DNA from: Desulfatibacillum aliphaticivorans DSM 15576
GTDB taxonomy: Bacteria > Desulfobacterota > Desulfobacteria > Desulfobacterales > Desulfatibacillaceae
NCBI RefSeq assembly: GCF_000429905.1
Contig: NZ_AUCT01000036.1
Coordinates: 1 to 64,000 of the forward strand
Direction of reading: 5' to 3'
Length of the DNA: 64,000 nt
A program made the position numbers and the translations under genes. A model generated the notes under the pieces. It was given only the letters and a program-made list of their open reading frames with translations. It was not told the origin of the DNA and made no database searches. Below, piece after piece: positions 17,342 to 25,100 of the stretch (positions within the stretch are counted from its first letter, which is position 1; every line of letters starts with the position of its first letter).

Positions 17342-18463
17342 ATGGCGAAAAAAATCGCCTTGGTCTCGCGGTGCGCGTGGACCTTATACAATTTCAGGGC
17401 CGGCCTGATGCGCGTACTAAAAAGTCAGGGGCATGAAGTCCTGGGCGGCGGCGCCAGAGGCGGAGGATTCGCCGCTAAAATCCGAGCGATCGGCGTGCCT
17501 TTTAAGAATCTTCCTTTGGACATGAAGGGCATCAACCCCGTGTCTGACATCGGCTTTTTTCTGGCCATGTTTTTTTGGTATCGGAAGGAAAAACCGGACA
17601 TCGCCCATCATTTCACGATTAAGCCGGTGATCTACGGGAGCATAGCAGCCCGCCTGGCCGGCGCGCCCAAGGTAATCGCCGCTATTACAGGCTTGGGCTA
17701 TGTGTTTACAGGGTCAGGAAACCCGCTGCTGCAAAGCCTGGTGGAGTTTATGTACCGGGCTGCCTTCATGTGCTGCGACCATGTATTCTTCCTTAATCCC
17801 AGCGACATGGATTTTTTCGTCTCCAAAGGAATTATTCAAGAAAATAAGGCCGAGCTGCTTCCCGGTGAAGGCGTGGACTGCGCCCATTTTGACGGAGGGC
17901 TTTTTCCCGCTCCCAACCCCGAAGAACCGCCCGTAATCCTGATGGTGGCGCGCCTGTTAAAGGATAAGGGCATCTACGAATATGTGGAGGCGGCACGCAT
18001 TGCCGCAAAAAAGGGTTCGAACGCCCGGTTTTGCCTTTTGGGCGGAAGGGACGAACGCAATCCCACCGTGGTGGACGCCCGGGACCTGGAAGAATGGATT
18101 AAAACCGGCGTGGTAGAGTGGTTTGGCGAGACCGAGGACGTACGCCCGTTCATCGCATCGGCGAGCATCGTCGTGCTGCCCTCGTATAGGGAGGGAGCGC
18201 CCCGATCATTGATGGAAGCCTCGGCCATGTCACGCCCTGTGGTCGCCACCAATGTGGTCGGCTGCCGGGATGTGGTCATGGACGGAAAAACCGGTTTGCT
18301 GACGCCGTTGAAGGACTCCCAGGCCCTGGCGGAAGCGATTCTATACTTGCTGGACAACCCGGAGAAAGCGCAGGAAATGGGGCGGCAGGGCCGATCCTTT
18401 ATCCTCAACAAGTATTCGGAACAGATCGTAATTGACAGTATCCTGAAAATATATGATGAATAG
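17342..18463 (+). CDS. Glycosyltransferase family 4
   Basis: 373 residues, second GT4 of the operon, starting 10 bp after the first. N-terminal loop SRCAWTLYNFRAGLMRVL; central HFTIKPVIYGSIAARLAG; donor-site motif YREGAPRSLMEASAMSRPVV. The N-terminal style resembles PglA/WbpT-like N-acetylhexosaminyl transferases, but the sugar cannot be set from sequence. With the neighbouring methyltransferase and GT4 it could assemble a short surface oligosaccharide. Confidence 0.88.
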   Translation: MAKKIALVSRCAWTLYNFRAGLMRVLKSQGHEVLGGGARGGGFAAKIRAIGVPFKNLPLDMKGINPVSDIGFFLAMFFWYRKEKPDIAHHFTIKPVIYGSIAARLAGAPKVIAAITGLGYVFTGSGNPLLQSLVEFMYRAAFMCCDHVFFLNPSDMDFFVSKGIIQENKAELLPGEGVDCAHFDGGLFPAPNPEEPPVILMVARLLKDKGIYEYVEAARIAAKKGSNARFCLLGGRDERNPTVVDARDLEEWIKTGVVEWFGETEDVRPFIASASIVVLPSYREGAPRSLMEASAMSRPVVATNVVGCRDVVMDGKTGLLTPLKDSQALAEAILYLLDNPEKAQEMGRQGRSFILNKYSEQIVIDSILKIYDE

Positions 18464-18574
18464 GCATGAAAACTGACATCTGCCAAGTTATGCATATTCT
18501 GTTTGTTTGATCAGGAAGTTCTCTTGGGAGCCTAAACCAGCTCCCTCAATTAAAAAAAGCGCGGAGGTTCTACC

Positions 18575-19078
18575 ATGATACGGAAGCAAGGTTTTCAACA
18601 CGGCATTCTTCTTCTGGCGCTCGTTCTGGCAATCCTTTTTTCTGCATCAGCATGTAAATCCATGAATTTTGAAAACGGAGGATCTTCGGGCTCCGTAGCT
18701 CCGGCTCGGCCTGAGCCGTCCCCTGTTTATTATGATTTTGACGACGTCCTGATTCCCCAGGAGCTTAAGCTGGACAAGGACAATTGCTTTGTGTACCGGG
18801 CTTCCGGGATTTCCGCCGGGGTGCTGGTTCTGAGTGGCCGGGTTGAGGTGAATTCCCTGGTGGCGTTTTTTGAGAATAACATGATCAAGGACAACTGGGC
18901 GCTGGTGAGCGTCGTGAGAACGCCCAGGACCCTCATGCTTTTCAGGAAGGAAAACCGCACCTGCGTAATCACGATTCGCGGCACGTCCATCACCACCAAT
19001 CTGGAGGTGTGGGTTGCACCGGGCAGTGAAATGGCCCCTGGCGCCGGTCTGCTCAAGGAGTCCGGCCTGGCTGAATAG
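18575..19078 (+). CDS. Conserved lipoprotein, unknown function
   Basis: 167 residues. A lipoprotein signal ends near residue 27 at FSASAC, with Ala and not the usual Leu/Val at -3, so acylation is likely but not certain. The mature part starts with a Pro/Ser-rich linker, then a compact alpha/beta region (VYYDFDDVLIPQELKLDKD, VEVNSLVAFFENNMIKDNW, RTLMLFRKENRTCVI). I remember similar small lipoproteins next to coaBC in related bacteria but do not know a function. AGG-rich site GCGGAGG precedes the ATG. It is followed by coaBC after 10 bp. Confidence 0.75.
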   Translation: MIRKQGFQHGILLLALVLAILFSASACKSMNFENGGSSGSVAPARPEPSPVYYDFDDVLIPQELKLDKDNCFVYRASGISAGVLVLSGRVEVNSLVAFFENNMIKDNWALVSVVRTPRTLMLFRKENRTCVITIRGTSITTNLEVWVAPGSEMAPGAGLLKESGLAE

Positions 19079-19088
19079 GAGGGTCACC

Positions 19089-20306
19089 GTGTACCATAGC
19101 CCCTTGGCTGGCAAAACCATAGTTCTTGGCGTATCCGGCGGCATTGCGGCTTACAAAAGCGTAGAACTGGTCCGTATTTTAACCACCGCTGGCGCTCTTG
19201 TGCGCGTAGTCATGACGCAAAGCGCCCAGCAATTCGTGGGTCCTGCCACCTTTCAGGCCCTGACTGAACAGCCTGTTTATACGGACATGTGGCAGCAAGA
19301 CGAGGACAACTCCATCCGCCATGTGGCCTGGGCGCAGGAGGCGGACGCCTTGATCATCGCACCCGCCACGGCCAATATTATTGGAAAAATGGCCCACGGT
19401 ATTGCGGACGATCCTTTGTCCACCCTGGTGTTGGCGGCTGTTTGCCCCAAGCTGGTTTGTCCGGCCATGAACACCAAAATGTTCGAGAACTCCCTTGTCC
19501 AGGAGAACCTGGCCAGGTTATCGTTGCACGGATTTTCCGTGATGGCGCCCGGCGCAGGCTTCCTTGCCTGCGGAGACACAGGGCCTGGCAGACTGCCCGA
19601 TCCTGACAAAATTTCCGACAGGCTAATGAAGCTGTTGACCAAGCAGGACCTGGAAGGCAAATGCGTGCTGGTTTCCGCCGGGCCCACCAGGGAGCCGATC
19701 GACCCAGTCCGGTATATCAGCAACCCATCTACGGGTAAAATGGGCTATGCCATAGCCAGGGCGGCGGAGCATCGCGGCGCCAAGGTAATCCTTGTTACAG
19801 GCCCCGTAAGCATCAGTCCTCCCGAGAATGTGGAAACCCATAAAGTCATGACTGCGCTGGAAATGGCCGAGGTGGTCCTGGCCCAGGCGGAACGTGCGGA
19901 CATCGTCATCAAGACCGCCGCGGTCGGGGATTATCGTTGCGAAAGGGAAGCCGAACAGAAAATTAAAAAGACCGGCGATTGCATGACCTTGGATCTTGTT
20001 CCCAACCCGGATATTTTAATGGAGTTGGGCAAGAGAAAAGGAAAAAAGGTTTTAATCGGCTTTGCTGCGGAGACCGAAAAACTGACCGACCATGCCCAGG
20101 AGAAGCTCCGAAAAAAGAATCTGGACATGATCGCTGCAAACCTGATCGGCCCCAGCGACTCCGGATTTGGCGCAGACACCAATAAAATTACGTGCTTTTC
20201 GTGCGGAGGCGCAACTGACGCCCTGGGGCTTATGAGCAAGGAGGCTGCGGCTCACGCAATCCTGGACAAGGCGGCGGGTTTTCTGCCTGAATGCGGGGTT
20301 TCCTGA
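19089..20306 (+). CDS. coaBC: Coenzyme A biosynthesis bifunctional protein CoaBC
   Basis: 405 residues. The N-terminal half is a PPC decarboxylase flavoprotein: GVSGGIAAYKSVELV, the catalytic His in IRHVAWAQEADA, the substrate clamp PAMNTKMFEN, and the active-site Cys in GFLACGDTGPGRL. The C-terminal half is PPC synthetase (GPTREPIDPVRYISNPSTG, KTAAVGDYR, LVPNPDIL). Together they convert 4'-phosphopantothenate and cysteine to 4'-phosphopantetheine. The start is GTG at 19089, with AGGAGGG upstream. It ends in a TGATG overlap with the glycosylase gene. Confidence 0.95.
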   Translation: MYHSPLAGKTIVLGVSGGIAAYKSVELVRILTTAGALVRVVMTQSAQQFVGPATFQALTEQPVYTDMWQQDEDNSIRHVAWAQEADALIIAPATANIIGKMAHGIADDPLSTLVLAAVCPKLVCPAMNTKMFENSLVQENLARLSLHGFSVMAPGAGFLACGDTGPGRLPDPDKISDRLMKLLTKQDLEGKCVLVSAGPTREPIDPVRYISNPSTGKMGYAIARAAEHRGAKVILVTGPVSISPPENVETHKVMTALEMAEVVLAQAERADIVIKTAAVGDYRCEREAEQKIKKTGDCMTLDLVPNPDILMELGKRKGKKVLIGFAAETEKLTDHAQEKLRKKNLDMIAANLIGPSDSGFGADTNKITCFSCGGATDALGLMSKEAAAHAILDKAAGFLPECGVS

Positions 20307-21013
20307 TGGCTGCACAGGTTTCCGTTGCTGAAATCGCCCAATCCATAGCCAAGCATTTGCGTTTATTATCCGGCCAGGGAATCGCCGGGTTTGATTGCAG
20401 CCAGGAAACCCGGACTCTTCTAAAGCAAGGATTTCACCAGAAAGGATCAGGCCCTAAGGCGATCGGCGTTGGTTTGGAGGCGGAAGCGCTTAGCTGTACG
20501 GATTGCCCTTTGCATAAGGAACGCATAAACGGCGTGTTTGCGCAAGGCGACCCGGGGGCTGCTCTCATGCTGGCTGGCATTGCGCCGGGAATGGAAGAGA
20601 GCAAGGCGGGCCTGCCGTTTCAGGGCGAAGTCGGGGGGTTGCTGGACAATATCCTCAAAGCCATGGGAATGACCCGGGACGATGTGTACCTATGTAATCT
20701 GGTGAAATGTCCCGTGCCAGACGGAGAATTGCCTGACCCCATGTGTTTGCGAGCGTGTTCCCGATTTTTCAGAAAACAGGTGGAGGCAGTCAGGCCCCAG
20801 GTTATTTGCGCTTTCGGCCAGATAACGGCGGAGGCGATTTTAAAGCAGGACCTGCCCTACTCCAGAGTCCGCGGGCAACTTCAACCGTACCTGGGGATGC
20901 GGGTTATGCCCACCTTTCATCCCCGGGAGTTATTGACAGCTCCGCAAAAAAAACGCGCAGTATGGCAGGATATGCAAGCCATAATGCGCGCTATAGGAAA
21001 GCCTTTGTCTTAG
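20306..21013 (+). CDS. Uracil-DNA glycosylase family protein (type 4/5-like)
   Basis: 235 residues. Four candidate iron-sulfur cysteines are visible: CTDC near residue 68 and MCLRAC near 148. The C-terminal catalytic motif is FHPRELL, and GLPFQGEVGGLLDN corresponds to the family GrPFvG region. The active-site motif normally written GEAPG is here GIAPG, followed by MEES where the family has ED. This may change substrate choice or activity. The ATG at 20306 overlaps the coaBC stop; an upstream in-frame ATG at 20291 lies inside coaBC. A DNA base-excision role is inferred. Confidence 0.85.
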   Translation: MAAQVSVAEIAQSIAKHLRLLSGQGIAGFDCSQETRTLLKQGFHQKGSGPKAIGVGLEAEALSCTDCPLHKERINGVFAQGDPGAALMLAGIAPGMEESKAGLPFQGEVGGLLDNILKAMGMTRDDVYLCNLVKCPVPDGELPDPMCLRACSRFFRKQVEAVRPQVICAFGQITAEAILKQDLPYSRVRGQLQPYLGMRVMPTFHPRELLTAPQKKRAVWQDMQAIMRAIGKPLS

Positions 21014-21019
21014 GCGCTG

Positions 21020-21550
21020 CTAATCGTCGATTTTTTTCTGAAGCATGCGGTTGTATACATCGACTTTTTTGATGTAATCCTGCCGTTGCTTTTCGTACTG
21101 TTGGATTTTCTTATTCAAGGCGGCCATTTTAAGATTAATGGCGTCCCGCTCCTCCTGAGTCTTTGCTTCCACTCTTAGACGCCCCAGCGCGTCCTGCTCG
21201 GCTTTCAGGTCTTTTCCCATTTCCGTCAAGGCGTCCTCTTCGGCTTTTAGATCCGCATACGCCCTATCCGTATCGGAGGAAACCCTGGAGGGAAAAGTAT
21301 GGCGTTTTGCCCGGCGTTTTGCCGCTCTGGCGGCCTTTTCGGCCTTTAACTTCGCTTTTTCCGAGTCGGACAAATTATCCGTGACGCCTTCATAGGTCTT
21401 GGGCCTTTGGTCGGCGGGGACTTCCATTATGTTGTCCGTGTAGACCCAGGCGCCGCTTGCATCCTTGTACCGGTAGAACTCCGCCCAGCAGGCGCAAGGC
21501 GCCAGAGAAAAAATAACGCCTGCAATGATAAGAGCTTTTATCAGTTTCAT
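21020..21550 (-). CDS. DUF4124-type exported protein with coiled coil
   Basis: 176 residues. A signal peptide (about 1-23) ends at CACWAEF. Next is a short DUF4124-like domain (FYRYKDASGAWVYTDN), then a Lys/Ala/Glu-rich coiled coil (about 60-170) with a basic stretch AARAAKRRAKRHTF. Probably periplasmic or membrane-tethered scaffold; function unknown. AAAAGGAG precedes the ATG. It converges on the glycosylase gene and lies downstream of the pilus locus on the same strand, separated from it by a terminator-like hairpin. Confidence 0.78.
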   Translation of the reverse strand: MKLIKALIIAGVIFSLAPCACWAEFYRYKDASGAWVYTDNIMEVPADQRPKTYEGVTDNLSDSEKAKLKAEKAARAAKRRAKRHTFPSRVSSDTDRAYADLKAEEDALTEMGKDLKAEQDALGRLRVEAKTQEERDAINLKMAALNKKIQQYEKQRQDYIKKVDVYNRMLQKKIDD

Positions 21551-21584
21551 TCAGGGCTCCTTTTGGAATTCAATATCAATGCGT

Positions 21585-21620
21585 ATAAAATAATATGGCC
21601 CTAATAGTATAGGGCCATAT
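21585..21620 (-). terminator. Intrinsic terminator after the small exported protein gene
   Basis: Perfect 11-bp stem ATATGGCCCTA/TAGGGCCATAT (21593-21620) with a 6-nt loop. On the minus strand it is followed by TATTTTATA. It would end transcripts leaving the gene at 21651-22058. Confidence 0.55.
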
Positions 21621-21650
21621 ACTTATAGGCAAGATTTTTTATGGTGGGTC

Positions 21651-22058
21651 TTATTGTTCTTTTAACAGCCACAAAGAAGTCAGGATATTTTTGGAGTTGA
21701 GAACGAACCCCACTTTGGCGCCGGGTTTGAAAAACGAGGAGGCGATGGGCTGGCCCGTGGCTTCGGACCTGAAATCCACGTTGGTTCCCACCAGGGTCAT
21801 ATCGTCCACCACAAAGCCGTTCTCCACAATTTTATCTATCACACCCGTTCCGTTGAACCAGGGGATGCCTCTGCTTTCTTTCAGGCCTTGCTCCACAGCG
21901 GTTTGACTGTACACCTTGGGTACGTCCAGAATGGCGTTGGCGCCTTCGCCGGTGGTTGCGTCGGCGAGAACGGGAGCAGGCAGGATTCCCACTGCCAAAA
22001 GTATAAGAGCGACGGCAGTAGTCATCCTCAACATGGTTTTCAGATTTGTTGCTTTCAT
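21651..22058 (-). CDS. Small exported protein downstream of pilY1, unknown function
   Basis: 135 residues. A signal peptide (about 1-36, TTAVALILLAVGILPAPVLA) precedes a compact beta-rich domain with TGVIDKIVENGFVVDDMTLVGTN-like pairing of short strands, suggesting an SH3/OB-like barrel. I do not recognise the family. The ATG at 22058 is chosen because GGAGAA lies 7 nt upstream; ATGs at 22070 and 22175 are alternatives. It is the last gene of the pilus-linked minus-strand block. Confidence 0.65.
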   Translation of the reverse strand: MKATNLKTMLRMTTAVALILLAVGILPAPVLADATTGEGANAILDVPKVYSQTAVEQGLKESRGIPWFNGTGVIDKIVENGFVVDDMTLVGTNVDFRSEATGQPIASSFFKPGAKVGFVLNSKNILTSLWLLKEQ

Positions 22059-22084
22059 AATGTTCTCCATGGGCCTTGCCCAAG

Positions 22085-22112
22085 GGGCGGGGCATGGCCC
22101 CGCCCTTTTTTT
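22085..22112 (+). terminator. Intrinsic terminator facing the pilY1 antisense direction
   Basis: Stem GGGCGGGGC/GCCCCGCCC (22085-22105) with a 3-nt loop, followed by seven T on the plus strand. Both neighbours are on the minus strand, so as drawn it would stop plus-strand transcription entering pilY1 from its 3' side. Confidence 0.6.
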
Positions 22113-22131
22113 ATAGACCAGATTTGACCTG

Positions 22132-25100
22132 TTATTCCACTTCCATCCAGAATAGTATGCCCGTATCCGAGCCAATGACCAAGCGCTGGTAGATATCCTT
22201 ATCCTGGGAGTTGGCCATTTCGCTCCTCACGCTCTGATCTGAATCGCTAAATTCCGTGTCGCCGAAACCGTCGCCCACGTCATCGGCTTCATCATCCCCG
22301 GTTGAGCCGTCATCACCGGAAGTGTCGTCGCCGACATTGGCGCCGTCCTCATCGTAATCCGGTATGGAGACGTAAACCGGAGGATAGATGCGGCCGTTTA
22401 CTTTAACCCCGGAAGGAGCCACTTTTTCGGTGCTTCCGTCATCATTGGTAATTTCAACCGTGTCATCCATGTTGATAAGGCCGTCCCCGTTGATATCCGC
22501 ACGGGGCGAGTCAAAGCCAGTGCCCGTACACGGGTCAAGCTGCATCAGCATGGATTCGCCGCCCGCGGAGCATTGGGAGTCCTTGGGAATGGTGGTGATG
22601 GCGGTCAAGGTGCCGGAACTGAGGGTTAATTCGGTAATAATCCGCTCTTTGGAAATGGGCAGGTTAAAATACCACCCGCAATTGGTGACCTCATATTCGC
22701 CGTCCGCGTTTGCAGTAACCCAGTTAATATCATTTTCGGACATAACGCGAAACTCGTTGGCCCCGTCCGAGACCCATTCGTCCTCAGTTTGTTCCACCAG
22801 TACGGCCGTGCTGTTGGAAACCGCGCCGGTGGCGTTGTTAAGATCTCCGTAGTACAGCCCGGTATCGTCGGTGAAATCCCAGACGCAGTAAAGGGTCTGG
22901 GTGTCGGAGTTGGTAAAGTCCGTGTCGCCCAGGTACTTGCCCGTGCCGAATATAACCAGGTAGCCGGGAAGCGTGCTGTCGCAATGAGCCATGGCGACCG
23001 GCGCTGTGGTAATGGGCTGCTCGGTTCCACCCGGGCCTGAGACGGAAATCATCGGTTTGGACGCTGCGCCGCTGGAGAATGCAATGCTCCAGGCGTTGGG
23101 GTCGGCGCTGGAAAGGTCGAACTTCCAGAGGTTGCCCTTCAAGTCGCCGGCGTAGGCTGCGTCGACCACGCCATTAAAGTCCCTATCCACGGGCAAGGGG
23201 GTGGAAAGGCCGTTGCAGGTTCCAGCCGTACCGGTGTCGATCTTACGAATCAGTTCGCCTGTCATGGCATCCAGGATGAAAAGAACCGCGCTCTGGTTGC
23301 TGCTAGAGTAACCGTTGCCGAAAATCACGTTCCAGCCTTGCGTGGTCCTGATTATATAACCCAGGCTAAAGCTGTAGCCTACGTCCGCCACATCCCCGGC
23401 AGGAGTGTTGGTGCGAGGGTATTCCCACAACACGGAGTCTGCCAGTTCGGATTCCGTGGCAATGGAATCGGCATTGGTTATGTCAATGCAGAAGTAGCCT
23501 TTCCCGCCCTTGCCCAGGCCCCCAACCAGCAGGTCGGTGCTACCCGCAGCGCGAACGCTTGGGGTCAGGTCCACATAGAACTGGTGGGAGTAGTTGACGT
23601 CCGACAGTGCGTACAGGTTATGGAACACGTGAAGCGGCACATAAGCCCACACTTCCGCGCCCGTGTTGGAGTTCACGGCGTGAAGCATGCCGTCGTTTCC
23701 GCCTACGAACAAGGTGTCGTTAAAGAACCTGGGCGCCGAGTGCACAAGGTCTCCCATTTTATGATTCCTGTCCCTGAAAGAGCCTCCGTTATGCGCCTCG
23801 TAGGTATCGTCGCCCCTGACAAAATTCAATGTGTTCTCGTCTATAATGAGGGTTTGCATATAGGCGGAAATGTCGGTCCAGCGGAAAGGCACGCTTGAGG
23901 TTCCTGTATAGGTCGCGATTATCCTGTCCGTGTTCCAGTCTGCATCATCCAGCCAATCCTGGGTGGACCACACGGCGACGTCCATATTGATGGCGGCGGT
24001 ATTCACATCCAGGGTGTAGGCCTGCAGGTCGCCGGTCCAACCGTCCACGGAGTAACTGGACTGGAAGGTCAGGGTGTCCGCACTCAGTTCCTCGCCGTTA
24101 ACGGAGACAGATGCGCCCGACCCTATGCGGGAGACCACGTCCTGGAGGAGGGCCTGGAGGGAGTCCACCAGTTCCGTGGGGTTGGCCGCGGAAAGGAACT
24201 CGCCCCTGCCGTTGATCGCCGCATGCCACATATCGTCGATCTTTGCTTTGTCAGCCGAGGTCGGATCGGGCCACGTGGGGTAAACCCTGGCGCTTGGGTT
24301 GCTGTTATACAGGTCGAAGTCATCCGGGTTCAGAGTTCCGGTGACTCCAAAGGAAATGGAGTAGGTGACCATGTGCTGATAAGTCGCCTTATCGGTGAAG
24401 CTGGTGGGAACCTGGTCGCTTCTGTTGGATGACAGGTCATTCTTGTAATACTTCATGGCCACGTCCGCCAGAGTATCGCTGTAGGAGTCCGCGAAAGGCG
24501 ATCCTTCGCCCCCGTCCTGGTTGCCGACGCTCGGGCTGCTCCCGTTCCAGTAGCCGTCAGTCATAACAATGGCAAAGGCCTGCTGGCAATCGCCTCCTTC
24601 CGCGGATTGGGCGTAGGGAGTACCCGATCCGAGAGTGCTGGCTGATTCGTCTTCATGATAATAGGCGCCGACGTTTTTCAACCCAAGGCGCAATGGGGTG
24701 CCGCCGCTGCTTTGGGAATCGTACAGCATAGTCAGGACTGTGCTGGAATTGTCCGTATAGGTGGTGACTCCGTCGGCGTCCGTGGTTGCGACATTAACCG
24801 ACGTCACGCCCATGCGATGGGAGGAGGAGTTGATTGTATACAGGCCAATTTGCACGCCTTGCATACCGTCGATAACGTTGGACACGGCGGCTTTGGCGGC
24901 CAACTCGCGTCTGCGGTAATACGTGAACCAATTCGCAAAATTTTGGAGCTCCTCCTCGTAGGTTCTCTCCACGCCCTGCAGCGTGTAGCCTATCACGTCA
25001 TCAGGCGGATTGTAGTCCCGCATGATAGAGGCTTCCGTGACGTAATTGGTGTCATTGTTTCCAAAACGATAGTATTCCTTGTCGCCGTCCAGATTAACCA

